From contig NC_081410.1 in the NCBI RefSeq assembly GCF_030272615.1, positions 259,363,033 to 259,427,032 of the forward strand: a DNA stretch of 64,000 nt. The letters are read 5' to 3'. The notes under the pieces were generated by a model. It searched no databases and was not told the DNA's origin. It saw nothing but the letters and a program-made list of their open reading frames with translations. The DNA is from Cryptomeria japonica (Eukaryota; Streptophyta; Pinopsida; Cupressales; Cupressaceae). Each line of letters starts with the position of its first letter. Positions within the stretch are counted from its first letter, which is position 1. A program made the translations under genes and the position numbers. Shown here piece by piece: positions 10,002 to 22,430 of this stretch.

Positions 10002-11428
10002 TGTTGGAGATTGTTGATATAATTGACAAAGGATGATTACTATCTTAATAACATTATTTTGTCATTGATGTCAAGCAATTGATTTTCTGATTCAGTATGA
10101 TGTTGCCATATCTTAATGAGTATGTTTTGATAAGTATAAAGATGTTGGTAAGAGATACAGAATAAATGTGAATAAAAAAGGGGAATAATAAGTTATTCAA
10201 TGGGCAACTATTACCGAGTTAGACAATGATGAGATTATGTTGTTTTGATTGTTTTGATATCCAATACATGAGTATTCAAAGACTGAACAATAAGGAGAAA
10301 AGATTTCAAGCTATAGAATTAGTTAAGGCTTGATACTGTTCTATGTTACCAAGGAAAATGCTAGTCGGTAAACCCTAAGGTTATTACTATCGGTTAAAGA
10401 AGGTAGAATATCTACTGAGTGAAGTTCAGTATTTACCGAGTAACAATCGAGTAATAATAGAATGCACTGGATGGATAAATACATTATTAAATGTAGAATA
10501 CCAATGAGCTGGAGTTGATCAGATGATTGGTATGTCATGCAAGAAGTTTGTTGAGAATCTATGACATCAAAAATACAAGAGATAAGATCTACAGCGCAGA
10601 TTGAACGGTCATAACCTAGCACAAGTTCCAAGGCGAGGTAAAACGATTTCAGATCGAAGGATACAATGAACCTAGTCACATTTTAAGATCCGATGGCTAA
10701 GATTGATCATGGGAAATGTGATCAAGGAGATTAAGTGGTTAGGTATTATTCATAAATAAGAAACTGTTGTTGAACAATGAATGAGGGAAAAATAGAAGAA
10801 CAGTGACACAATAGTAGTGATCACCGAGCACAGAAGATTGAAGAACAAATTGAGAAGCCCAGAAAGAAGTAAGATAAGTCTTATGACAAGATTGTTTTGA
10901 GCATATAGAGTCTGCTTTAGCATTTCAGATGTGAAGTTGCAGATATAATTTATTACTGTTATTTATTTTTTAAGTGACAGGGAATCTCTTAACCAAGTGG
11001 ACTTAATAGTTTTATTTGTAAACCCTCTAGCAAGGTAACCTTCTAAATGAGTGTTTGAAATCCTTTGACAAGGTCACTTCTAACAAAGTGCAAGACTCTA
11101 ACAAGTCTAAGGGAAATCCCTTAACTGGGTCACATCTAGAAATGTGTTTTTGTAATCTGTATTTGGATTAGCTTTTAACCGAGCATACTCTAGAAGGGTA
11201 TATTTCTTGGTGGGTCCGAAATCCCACAATGGTTTTTCCCTATTTGGGTTTCCATGTTAAATCTGGTGTTAAATGTGTTATTATGTTTTAAGTGTATTTG
11301 TTTATGAGTATTGAATGATTTACACTCATAGTTGCATATCAGTAAAGGCTATCGAGGTTGAATTTGGTGAATATATTGTATTGTGAGTTTTTATGATTCA
11401 CCCCCCCCCCCTCTCATCTTAACTAAAA
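10002..11428 (+). repeat. 3' LTR of Copia element A
   Basis: Collinear with the 5' LTR throughout, with scattered transitions and small indels. Ends CTAAAA where the 5' copy ends CTAACA. It is preceded by ATATTGAGAAGG, which also precedes the 5' LTR, and not by a normal polypurine tract. Confidence 0.9.
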
Positions 11429-11961
11429 ATATAAACATAAGATACACAAGTAGGTGAAAAAGAATCACAATATCACACCCCACTCAATGATGAGTGATGT
11501 AACATCATCACTTTCACATTCACAACAATAAGACATCATAGCAAGGATGCAGTTCATATTAAATTACATCAATATCATTACATCTTCATAGACACCAACT
11601 TAAGGGTTAGCACCAGATAAACCATCATAAGAAATAAACATGAACCACATGTCCTACATAGTGAAATAATCACGAAGATAATCATAAACCTAACTTCAAT
11701 AATCATTCCAGAACATAGAGTCAACATCATCATAGTAATAATAATTAATTCACTAATATCGAAGAGAATATCAAGATAAACAATGAAACGAGAAGCAAGG
11801 AGCATTAGGAACACAAACAAGTCCATAAGTATCTAACACATCCTATCACAAAGGATGAATCAGGGAGGGGCACTACAGTTTTATCCCACTAGGTTTTCTA
11901 TTTTTATTTATTTATTAGAGATTATTTTATGCATGAGTGCATTACATGGCCTCATGGATAG
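11429..11961. other. AT-rich gap, nothing recognised
   Basis: Between Copia A and the gag-only element. A-rich on the plus strand, no credible ORF. 11957-11961 (GATAG) is the probable left target-site copy of the next element. Confidence 0.6.
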
Positions 11962-12611
11962 TGTTATGCCTTGCATATCACACCCCAAATTTTTTCTTCT
12001 CATGTTGGGGGCCCCCTTTTTTTGCTTCGCTTTGTTTTTCATCATGTTTCCTTTTCGTTCGCACTTTGAAACCTCGGGTTCCCGGGATCCCGAAGTGTAT
12101 TTTGTTTCCTTTGTTTGACTTCAAAGTTTCAGAATTCTGAAACCCCAGAGTCCTAAAGTCTTGTGTTTGCTTCTCGAAGCTTTGGGATTCTAAAACCCCA
12201 AAGTCTTCATTATGTTTCCTCTCCTTGGTCATTTTTGTCATCCTGTCATTGCTTGTTCATGTTTCTTTCATCCATCCTCTTCTAGGTTCACCTTTTGTTT
12301 CCTTGTCCTTGTTTTCTCATTTTTTCATGTTTCCTATTTTTTTCGTAGTTTAGGGTTTAGAGTTAGATTTCATGCTTTCAATAAAAATCAACTTTTATCG
12401 ATTTGTAGGTTGTTGGCCTTGTTTCTTTGTTCCAGGATCTCAGGTTCCTGAAATCCTAGAACTTTATTTTGCCCCACTTCGGGACCTTGGGTTCCCGAAG
12501 TTCCAAAGTGCATTCTCATTGGAACTTGAAATCTTTCGGGATCCCGTAATCCCGGATACCCATGTACATCATAGTTAAACCTCTTCGGAACCTCGAAATC
12601 TTGGAACCAAA

Positions 12612-12860
12612 ATCCTTAATAATGGACCCCAGAATCCCGAAATACTCAATAATAGACCTCGAAACCTTGAAATCCCAAAATCCTAAAATCCTCAATAATA
12701 GACCCCAAAACCCTGGAATCCTGAAATATTGAAATCCTCAATAATGGACCCCAAAATCCCAAAATCCTCAATAATGGACCCCGAAACCTCGGGATACCAA
12801 AACCATCAATAATGGACCCCGAAATCCCAAAATCATCAATAAATAGACCCCAGAATCCCA
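12612..12860 (+). repeat. Minisatellite in the 5' LTR: seven TCAATAATGGACCCC units
   Basis: Seven copies of a TCAATAATGGACCCC-type core, each followed by a variable AAATCCCGAAA-type spacer, with spacing of about 25-50 bp. The matching array in the 3' LTR is at 19842-20040. Confidence 0.9.
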
Positions 12861-13249
12861 AAATTTTAAAGTCTCTTATGGTTTTGCTAATATGATGAAG
12901 CTGATTATGTATCTTGTATTGCAGGTTGATGTAGACTTATGGAACCTTCCACCTCATCCTGAAAGAAGACTAGAGGAGGGATTAAATTGGAAAAAAAAAG
13001 CCTACCAACCATGAAATATCAATATCGGGGTCAAACCTTGATATCTAAGATGAACTAGAGAGTATAGAGGAGGTGCTCAGAGTTTCTAAATTCATAATGG
13101 AGTATATTGCTGATCCACCTACCACTTCCGTAGACTGGTTTGTTAGCAACTACCAGAACTACAAGAGGAATAAAGGACAAACGTATAGTTAGAAAAATAA
13201 AAATGCATATTAAAGCAGTGCCACCACCATAACCACTATAGCTTCAACT

Positions 13250-14010
13250 GATAATGGATGTCACACTTGCTTTTTGGGCATAATTTTTGCATGTTACAAA
13301 ATACTTGCCCCTAGAGGACCATCACAAAAGTGAACAGTGAGCACTAGTTTGATAACAATTAAGTGGAGTTCACAGGCAGTGACTTGCATGTCGATTGCGA
13401 CTCCCATCAATTTGTAATCCTAGTTTGTAGACATGATCACTTGCTTCTATTTTTTATTATTTTTGCATGTTACGAAATACCTGCCTTTGGAGAACCATCA
13501 CAAAAGTGAACAGTGAGTGCTAGTTTTGTAACAGTTAAGTGGAGTTCATAGGCAGTGACTTGCATGTCAATTGCGGCTCACATCATTTTGTAATACTAGT
13601 TTTGCATGTTGGATTACCATCACAACTAAGTCTTCAACTGACACTGCATCTCACACTTCCTTTTTAGGCGTAATTTTTGCACATTACAAAGTTCTTGCCT
13701 ATGGAGCACCAACAATGAAATGAACAACTCGCAACACTTTAGTAATAGTTAACTGGACTTCATATGCAATGACTTGCATGTCGACTACAACTCCTCCCAT
13801 TTCATAATCCTAGTTTGTAGGCATAATTTCTTCCTTGGGTGTAGGGGAAAATTTTTGCATGTTTTGAAGCTCTTGACTCTGGAGCACCATTATGGAAGTG
13901 AACAATGAGCACTAGTTTAGTAACAGTTAACTAAAGTTCATAGACAATGACTTGCATGTCAATTGCGACTCCCACCATTCTATAGTCCTAGTTTGTAGGC
14001 ATAATTGTTT
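13250..14010 (+). repeat. Four diverged tandem units of about 170-220 bp in the 5' LTR
   Basis: The word TTTTTGCA...TTAC recurs near 13285, 13461, 13685 and 13853. Each time it is followed by a CTTGCC/GAC...GGAGCACCATCAC-type block, an AACAGTTAA(G/C)TGGA block, GTGACTTGCATGTC and TAATCCTAGTTTGTAG. Confidence 0.85.
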
Positions 14011-14780
14011 CCTAGGATGTAGAGCAAAACTATAAATTGTAGAATTTGGGCTATTTTGGGAGTCCACAAATTGATGGTTCAAGGCTATTTAGCTAGAGAA
14101 TTTAGTTTTATGCAATTTATTTCTCATAAACTCTTGAAGTATTGTTATTAATTTTACAAAGATAAATACAAAAGCAACTTGTGGATTGCTTGATCTACAA
14201 TACATGTTCTATGGGTTTATGTGCTTTGTAGTCTGGTATCTTCTTTCATTTGAATCAACAACTTGGTATTCCAAGATTTATTGTTTTATGAATCATATTG
14301 CGCATGTTAATGGTGTATGAGGATAAAATAGTAGAGTGATTATCTGATATTGTGATTGCTATTTCCATTCATGTGTGGGTTCTATGACTTTGCATGTTTG
14401 TTGGAACGTCCCTTTTGAATGTTGAATAGGTGTTATTGATAATACCTTCTTGTGATCCATTGACTTTGTAGTTCATTAAGTTGTTCAGTATTGGTTTAGT
14501 TATTATCTCTTGTTACCCTAACCAATCTTTTGAAGTTTCTTTATCAAGTGAAAATTAGAAAATACAAAAAAAGGATTTTGTTTGTTTTGTTTCAACTAGC
14601 AGGCCCCTTGGTGGGTACAATCTCATCAACCACTAAGTGACCCAATATGGTCATGACCTAACTATAGAGACCTTGGAGTAATTAATCTTTTAAGATTGAT
14701 TGCTTTTCAAGATAGGTGCTAAACATTTCATATTCTACTTGAATGTTGGTGAGTGTATCAAAGCACCTGTTAACAAAAAT

Positions 14781-14798
14781 TGGTGCTATAAGGAGGGC
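14781..14798 (+). promoter_or_regulatory. Primer-binding-site-like sequence of the gag-only element
   Basis: TGGTGCTATAAGGAGGGC begins six bases after the 5' LTR end, where a primer site should be, and resembles the TGGCGCTAGAAGGAGG type of plant Gypsy elements. I cannot name the tRNA with confidence. Confidence 0.45.
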
Positions 14799-14864
14799 AG
14801 GTAATGATTTCTAAATTATTTTCTTAAGTTAGAGTGAGTTAGACCTTGGGAAAGTTTAACTCCA

Positions 14865-17800
14865 ATGGGCAGTCTGTTGTGCATACTCGGGATTGTGCAT
14901 ACAATTCCTCATCATGTGTATAATGGGATTCCTATGTTCTTTCCTAAGAATGGACAAAGTGCTTTAGACCATGTAAATGTTTTTAAACATCAAGTGTTTG
15001 TCCTTCAAAGAACACCAAAGGATGTTGCTTGCAACTTTTTTGTTCAAACTATTCAAGGTTCGACATCACAATGGTATGCAAGTCTTTCTCCTAGCTTGAT
15101 TTGTTCATGGCATGAATTTGAGTTCCTTTTCTTAAGTCAATTTGATCCTTTCACAAGATTGGAAGATGCACTAATTCAATTTGCAAATGTGAAAAGAGTA
15201 TTTGGTGAATAAATTGCTCAATTCAATCATAGATTCTTGCTCATGTATCAAAGAGTTCAATCTACAAGAAGAGTAATAGATGCAAGATTTTTGAAAGGTC
15301 ATTACTTTTGGGGCATTGGTACTACATTTGCAAAAAACATTAAAAATTTTGGTGACGTCAATGATGTACATCAGGCACTTGGAATTGCTTTAATCTTAGC
15401 ACAATCTGGGTATGACGTTGTGAATAATATTTTTTACCATTTTAATGAAATTGTGTTAGGGGGTTGTTCGTATGTACAAACTTGTGCTCAGGCACACACC
15501 ATGCCTATCCAACAACAAGAATTCAAAAACTACAATGTCCCAAATCTTCCCACTATGACTTCAAACACAATAAATCATCCTAGTTGTAATCAACAAATGC
15601 AACTCTCAAATGTGAATAAAAGTGCTACATCTACTAATGAAGTTTTTATGGCTGTAACTTCTTTATTTGGTCAAGATCCAGGGAGAAGAACAATAGATCA
15701 TAATGAATTTGCAACTCCAGAAGTTAATGCTTAGCCATATCATGTGAACTGGTTGCTCGAAAATGAAGAAGTAGCTGCAAATTCTGATTACAAATAGAAA
15801 ATCAGATTCGGATGTGATTCAACAAACTTTTTGGAAGAATATTTTAAATAATTTGGAGTGTCAACAATGCTACCCCAAAATTGTTACAATGAAGAGTCAA
15901 TAAGTGAAAGTTTTAATGCATATCCTCAACATGGTTTCAATGATAATCAATCATAGAACAAAGTTGAGAAAAGGTTTTATATTTTTGAAGATATTCTATT
16001 TGCACATAGTAGCTTGAATCGACATTTCAAAGAAATGGGTGTTTCTGAGTGTTTGCTTAGCATTGCATTATTAGATGGTTGTAGAATACACCTCATGAAC
16101 AATCATATTGAAGCTAACTATTTTGTTTTCCTCGAAAGAATGGACCTATGCTTGAAGGAGGAAATTGAATTTGTAGAAGTATTAACTCCACTGGAAGACC
16201 ACTAGGACATTATAGATGAATTCAAAGAGAAATTCCTATCTTATATATCTCAAGAAGACTCACAACTAGACCATCATAAGGAGTTGATTGATAAAGACCA
16301 AAATGACAAAAAAATCACTACAAGTAAGGATAAATTTGGTATATTAATGATTGAATCTTCTTCTCTTGATCAAATGAATATTGAATTAGCCCCATATGAT
16401 GAGGTTGATTCAGATTTGTGTATGGATTTGATGTGCAAAGAGGTTGGTTCAACCATGGATAATTGCTCAGGCAAAGTTATGAATGATAATATTTTGTGTT
16501 TAGAAGTTGATAATTTTGATCTTTGTATGGACTTCATAAGAAAAGAATGTGATTTTAGAGCAGACTTGGAAGTGATTGAGAACAATAGTGATAAGTTGAC
16601 TTGTTTGGACAAAGCTGATTTGTTTGAGAATGTTTTCATGACCAACGATGATATGATATTGTCAGTGGAATGTACAAGTTGTGTTGATTCAATTGAAGAG
16701 AGTGTTGATGATGCAAGGGAATGTAATATATTGTTGGATGAAGTAGTAGAAGACCTCTTCCCTTCTTATAACAATGACTCATATGCTGAGACTTTTAATA
16801 CAAACATAGAAACAAGTCTAAACTGCATTCAAACTTGCCAATGACTTTTTGATAAATGTCTGGATCAAATTTATATCAATCACGAGAGAAAGTTAGAAGT
16901 CTTAATGAATAACAATGAAAAAACTGACCTCTTATTGCAATGAAGTGTTTGTGGTATGTTCCAGGTTAAAGGAGTGCAAGGAAGTGCAAAGTGTATGCAA
17001 GAGGCACAATAAAAAATGGGGATGATTCAACGAGATCAACAGCATAAAATGGAGAAGTCTTCATTTGATTCTATACATTTTAATGAACTTTCAAGAGAAA
17101 TATCTTATTCATCAGTCACACATAACCTTGGTAATGAAATTGCTAATGCTCATGATTTTGTGTAGGGAATTGATGTTGTGCATCATGAAGAGGAGTTTCA
17201 AACTTTAGAAGGAAAAGATAGCATATAGCTTGCCTTAGTAGAAGAAATGGAAAGTACAATGAATCTTGTGTTGGAATTGGTCATAGAGATGAGTAGTCAT
17301 AGCTGCTCATGTAACATGTTAGATTTTGCAACATGTTATTCATGTAGGATTCATCCTTTGGAATCACATTCCGAGGTAAGTTGTCCAGACTTTGTAATGG
17401 CTTGGGAGATTGCCATGGTAGGTAACGCTGAAGGTAAACATTATAATTTTAATAATCTCGAGAATGATGAACTTAAATATTTTGACTTACTAGAAGAGGG
17501 GTTTGAAGTAAATAGTCCATTGGAAGTTAAGTGTCCCAATTCACTGCTTAGTGTTGGTCTTCATGATAATGATGTGTTGAAAGTTAAAGTTAATGTTGAT
17601 GACCAACATATCATATTGCTAATGGATGGTGTTTCACTTGATATGTATGAACTTGAGTGGGAATACAAGTTGCACCTCGAGCTGGGACCTCATAAGGACA
17701 AAGTCACTATTCAAGAGAATGCACCTACAACACAATCAAATCAGGTGGCTTCCTTCCTTTTCCTTCCATGTGTTAATTATTGTGTGTTTGAATATGAGGT

Positions 17801-18055
17801 GGGGGAATACCAACATGTTTGTGGGTAGATCATGGTCATAATGAAGACCCACAGTTGTTGATCTTTAAAGTTTTGTGCTCTCAAAATGAATTGAAATTGC
17901 CAAAATTTTACATTTCTGAGTACAAAAATGAATTTGCTAGACTTAGGACTTGGCCAACTAAGTTTTTACTGCTAAACATAATGAAGAATCAATCAAGAAG
18001 TGGTCAAAATTTTGGTTGTCCCCTTTTGTTAAGATCAAGCCTTAAGCCGGTTTAG
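14865..18055 (+). pseudogene. Gypsy gag followed by a long unknown extension, one frame of about 1,060 codons with stops
   Basis: From ATG 14865 one frame runs to 17828 without a frameshift, then a single frameshift near 17819 leads into a last segment ending at 18055. The first 170 codons match Retrotrans_gag (PF03732): SLICSWHEFEFLFLSQFDP, then RLEDALIQFANVKR, then RFLKGH. The following 700 or more codons match no protease, RT or integrase; they are acidic, with recurring LCMDL/LCMDFIRKE phrases (about 16420 and 16520), and end in a LPKFYISEYKNEFARLRTW segment. Eleven in-frame stops interrupt the frame (15210, 15732, 15795, 15849, 15954, 16203, 16842, 16941, 17010, 17163, 17226), many in codons that would read CAA, CAG or CGA after a C-to-T reversal. 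Keeping frame over 2.96 kb implies the whole frame was once translated. The function of the extension is unknown. Confidence 0.75.
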
Positions 18056-19175
18056 TGGTAGTTTAGGCTAGGAAGGTAGGTTTAGTTTAGTTTCCTTTTT
18101 TTTTCGTTTCTTTTCCTTACTATTTGGTATTTCTTGTTATTTTGTCTTTTCATGTGTCGGTGTTGTCTTATTTTGTTTATTGTTTTCTAGGTTTTATTTG
18201 TTATTTATTTTCACTTTGTATTGTTGATCCCTTGTGTGTGGGTTTTTGTTTCCTTGTTCCTTTCTTGTGTCTTTGTTTCTTCTCCTTCCTTTGTTTGGGG
18301 CTCCCCTGTTCTAAGGTTGAGGTTGGAGTGTTGCATAAGGGGTATAATCGAGAGTGACTTAGTTGAGAGTTTGTTGTAGGTATTTTCACATACTCGATTA
18401 GTCACTTTCCTGAGAAACTTTAGTTTACTTTCATACTTTTCAATCTTGAAGGTGTTAGCATTTATCTTGACTTGGTGCATTTCTGAGTTTCTAGGAAGCA
18501 ATTGAAAACCTACCATGCACTACACATCTTAAGAAATCCATAGGTTAGTTTATATCAAGTTTGGTAACTCTATCCAAGGTGAAAAATATGAAGATTAATG
18601 TTTCCTTCATGATGTCCACCATGGTTCCCAACCCAGTATCAAACTTCATTGTTTGAAAATTGAGAAAAGTGAAAATAATGCAATTATCAAAAAGTATAGA
18701 AAAAAAGAAAGAAGAAAGAAAAGTACCAAAAGAAAAAAAGGAAAAAAAAAGACTTATCAAAATCTCAATTTACAAGGGTCATTCAAGTACCTCCACCGGG
18801 GCTATGGACGCCTAATTGGCAGTGGAGAAATACTTGAGGGGAACCAGAGGTATCTTTGTTGGGGCTATAGATTCCTAGCTGGCAGTAGAGGTATGCCTAG
18901 GATATGATTGCATGTTGGAAACTACATACTTCATCTATGTAGCCTAGATGGAGTCTACCTTGTTTGGTTGTAACGATACTAAATGGATGGTAAATGAATC
19001 ATTTGCACACACTTGAGATTTCAGTGGTAACTTGGGTCTATTTGGTGTGTTGAGGCTTGATTATGTTAGTTTTATTTGAGCTGTATAGTATGAGCATAAA
19101 TTGGAGATTCTAAGTTCTTGAAGGGTTAAGTGCCTAAAAAATGCATGGAAGCATTTTCCCAGCCGAGTCGCCATT
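18056..19175 (+). other. Non-coding 3' interior of the gag-only element
   Basis: T-rich leader (18090-18330), an A/G-rich Lys-codon-like stretch (18650-18770) and a short GGGGCTATAG-type direct repeat (18797 and 18861). No credible gene, and no clear polypurine tract just before the LTR. Confidence 0.55.
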
Positions 19176-21973
19176 TGTTCTGCCCTACATAACACACCCC
19201 AACTTTTCGCTTCTCAAGTTGGGGGCCCCCTTTTTTTGCTTCGCTTTGTTTTTCATCTTGTTTCCTTTTCGTTCGCACTTTGGAACCTCAGGTTCCCAAG
19301 ATCTTGAAGTGTGTTTTGTTCCTTCTATTTTTTTTGCTTTGTTTGACTTCAAAGTTTCAGGATTCCAAAACCCCGAAGTCCCGAAGTCTTGTGTTTTCTT
19401 CTTGGAGCTTCAAGATTCTAAAACCCCAAAGTCTTTGTTGTGTGTCTTCTCCTTGGTTGTTGTTGTCGTATTATCATTGTTTGTTTGTGTTTCTTTAATC
19501 CTTCCTCTTCCAAGTTGGTCTTTTGTTTCCTTGTCCTTGTTTTCTCATTTTTTGTGGTTCTTGTTTTTGAAGTTTAGGGTTTAGAGTAAAATTTCATGCT
19601 TTCAATAAAAATCAACTTTTATCGATCTGTAGGTTGTTGGCCTTGTTTCTTGGTTCCAGGATCTGGGGTTCCTAAAATCTTAGAACTTCATTTTGCCCCA
19701 CTTCGATACCTCGGGTTCCCAAAGTTCTGAAGTGCCTTCTCATTGGAACTTGAAATCTTTTGGGATCCTGAAACCCTGGAATCCCGGACACCCTTGTGCA
19801 TCATAGTTAAACCTCTTTGGGACCCCAAAATCTTGAAATCCCAAAATCCTCAATAATGGACCTCGAAACCTTAGAATCCCAAAATCCTCAATAATGGACC
19901 CCAGAATCCTGAAATTCTCAATAATGGACCTCAAAACCGAGAAATCTTGAAATCCTCAATAATGGACCCCAGAACCCTGGGATTCTAAAACCATCAATAA
20001 TGGACCCCAAAATCTTGAAATCATCAATAAATAGACCCCAAAAACCTAAAATTTTGAAGTCCCATATGGTTTTGCTAATATGATGAAGTTGACTATGTAT
20101 CTTGTGTTGCGGGTTGAATTAGACTTATGGAACCCTCCACCTCATCTTGAAAGAAGACTAGAGGAGGGATTAAATTGGAAAAAAAAAAAAAACCTACCAA
20201 CCATGAAATATCAATATGGGGGTCAGACTATCTAAGACAAAATAGAGAATACAGAGGAGGTGTTCAGAGTTTCAAAATTCAGAATGGAGTATATTGTTGA
20301 TCCACCTGCCGCTTCCGTAGACTGCTTCATCAACAACTATCAGAACTACAAGAGGAATAAAGGACAAACATGCAGTTAGAAAATGAAAAATGTACATTGA
20401 AACTGTGCCACCACCACAACCACTATAACTTCAACTGATAGTGGATGTCACACTTTCTTTTTGGGTGTAATTTTTGCATGTTACGAAATACCTGCCCCTA
20501 GACCACTGTCACGGAAGTGAATAGTGAGTGCTAGTTTCGTAATAGTTAAGTGGAGTTCACAGGCAGTGACTTGCATGTTGACTGCGACTCCCATCATTTT
20601 GTAATCCTAGTTTGTAAACATGATCACTTGCTTCTATTTTGTATCATTTTTTCATGTTATGAAATACTTGCATCTGGAGCACCATCACAGAAGTGAACAT
20701 TGAGCGCTAGTTTCGTAACACTTAAGTGGATTTCACAGGCACTGACTTGCATGTCGATTGTGGCTCCCATCATTTTGTAATACTAGTTTTGCATGTTGTA
20801 TTACCATGACCACCATCACAACTGAGTCTTCAACTGACATTGCATCTCACACTTCCTTTTTGGGCGTAATTTTTGCACGTTACGAAATTCCTGCCTATGG
20901 AGCACCAATAATAAAATGAATAGCTAGAAACACTTTAGTAATAGTTAACTGGATTTCATAGGCAACAACTTGCATGTCGACTGCAACTCCTCCCATTTCA
21001 TAATCCTAGTTTCTAGGCATGATTCCTTCCTAGGATGTAGAGGAATTTTTTTGCATGTTTCGAAGTTCTTGACTCTGGAGCACCGTTACAGAAGTGAATA
21101 TTAAGCACTAGGTTAGTAACAGTTAACTGAAGTTCATAGGAAATGACTTGCATGTCAACTATGAATCCCACCATTCTATAGTCCTAGTTTGTAGGCATAA
21201 TTATTTCCTAGGATGTAGGGGAAAAACTCTATAAATTGTAGAATTTGGGCCACTTTTGGGGTCCGTGAATTGATGATTCAAGGCCATTTAGCTTGATATT
21301 ATAGTTTTATGCGATTTCTTTCTCATAAACTATTGAAGTATTGTTATTCATTTTACAAATATTAATACAAAAGTAGCTTGAGGATTGACTGATCTACAAT
21401 ATGTGTTATATGGGTTTTTGTTCTTCATAGTCTGGTATCTTCTTTCATTTGAATCAACAACTTGTTATTCCAACCTTATTGTTTTTTGAATCATATTGTG
21501 CATGTTAATGGTGTATGAGGATAAAATAGTAGAGTAATTATCTGATCTTGTGATTTCTACTTCCGTTCATGTGTGGGTTGTATGACTTCACATGTTTGTT
21601 GGATCGTCCCTTTTGAATGTTGATTAGGTGTTATTGTTAATACCTTGTTGTGATCCATTGACTTTTTAGTTCATTAAGTTGTTCAATATTGGTTTAGTTA
21701 TTATCTCTTGTTACCCTGACCAATCTTTTGAAGTTTCTTTATCAAGTAAAAATAAAAAGTACAAAAAAAAGGATTTTGTTTGTTTTGTTTCAACCAACAG
21801 GCCCCTTGACAGGTACAATCACATCAGCCACTAAGTGACCCAACACCATCATAACCCAACTATAGAGACCTTGGAGTAATTAATCTTTAAAGATTGATTG
21901 CTTTTCAGGAGAGGCAGTATACATTTTATATTCTACCTGACTGTTGGTGAGTGTGTCAAAACACCTGTCAACA
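19176..21973 (+). repeat. 3' LTR of the gag-only element
   Basis: Collinear with 11962-14775, starting TGTTCTGCCC and ending TGTCAACA. The minisatellite (19842-20040) and the four longer tandem units (about 20440-21200) are both retained, so both arrays predate the insertion. Confidence 0.85.
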
Positions 21974-22029
21974 AATAGGAGCCATATTTACATCATTTAT
22001 ATTTTTCATCATTCTCCCTAAGTTTCACT

Positions 22030-22039
22030 AAAGTGGGGG
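22030..22039 (+). promoter_or_regulatory. Polypurine tract of a further LTR element
   Basis: AAAGTGGGGG, six bases before a TGTGAATAGGG start; the same type of tract as at 2736. Confidence 0.55.
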
Positions 22040-22045
22040 TGCTAG

Positions 22046-22430
22046 TGTGAATAGGGATATTTCCTATTTGGTTTCCCCCTTTGTAATGTGAACACGACAC
22101 ACTATCTAATTAGTAATTGTTAGGACCTACTTGCACATGTTCACATATTAAGTTTACTTAGGTCTCTAAGAATCATTTTATAATTTTCTTATTCACATGT
22201 GATTAAGACACTTCTCATCATCCTAGTTTGTCCTACCTCTCAACCCCTCTTATATAAGCAAGTCCTAGTTTTTACATTTTACATATTCATTGATAACTAG
22301 TATTGGTTTTTAATATTATTTTGTATCTATTATTGGAAAAAAAATTCTCTTTATTTTTCTCTTATAGAAGGATATTTTGGTTTTCAATTCAAGAGTTATG
22401 CAAGTCATCAAGGTAAATATCAATATTGAT
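22046..22430 (+). mobile_element. LTR fragment of an unassigned (probably Gypsy) element
   Basis: Begins TGTGAATAGGGATATTTCC after a polypurine tract and has a TATA box (TATATAAGC at 22251) and a T-rich leader. The right end was not found; 22430 is a guess. The gag-only element was probably inserted a few tens of bases upstream of this LTR, in the interior of the same older element. Confidence 0.45.

Larger units (their letters stand above)
8231..11428 (+). mobile_element. Copia element A, internally deleted (LTR - about 330 bp - LTR)
   Basis: Two direct repeats, 8231-9669 and 10002-11428, start TGTTGGAG; the first ends CTAACA and the second has the altered end CTAAAA. Between them lie a tRNA-iMet primer site and only the first 78 codons of a Copia gag. 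Protease, integrase, RT, RNase H and the normal polypurine region are missing. The flanking five-base words (AAGGT and ATATA) do not match, so the insertion edges or flanks have been altered. The LTRs differ by a few percent by eye, mostly transitions. Confidence 0.85.
11962..14775 (+). repeat. 5' LTR of the gag-only element, 2.8 kb
   Basis: TGTTATGCC start, TGTTAACA end. It contains TTGGGGGCCCCC near 12005, a series of GGTTCCCGAA/CCCCGAAGTC words, a minisatellite (12612-12860) and a set of 170-220-bp tandem units (13250-14010). The short ORFs on both strands inside it are repeat shadows. Confidence 0.85.
11962..21973 (+). mobile_element. Gag-only LTR retrotransposon (TR-GAG-like), about 10 kb
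   Basis: Long direct repeats 11962-14775 and 19176-21973 start TGTT and end AACA, and are flanked by GATAG (11957-11961) and AATAG (21974-21978), a plausible 5-bp target duplication with one change. The interior has a primer-site-like sequence and one long frame beginning with a Gypsy gag, but no protease, RT, RNase H or integrase anywhere in its 4.4 kb. That architecture fits terminal-repeat retrotransposons with a gag domain only (TR-GAG). The LTRs differ by roughly 10% in the first 130 bp, so it looks like the oldest insertion in the window. The left LTR edge is uncertain by about 40 bp, because weak similarity between the two copies continues upstream (ATGCATG...GCATT). Confidence 0.8.

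Noticed and set aside
8570-10679. Matching 112-codon minus-strand ORFs in both Copia A LTRs
   Set aside because: They are LTR sequence duplicated with the element; similarity follows from descent, with no domain and no position expected for a gene.
12600-13000. CRISPR-like appearance of regularly repeated TCAATAATGGACCCC words
   Set aside because: Spacing and units vary, the context is a plant LTR and the array is duplicated in the other LTR; it is a minisatellite.
18653-18907. Lys-rich 84-codon ORF
   Set aside because: Produced by an A/G-rich low-complexity stretch in the non-coding part of the gag-only element.
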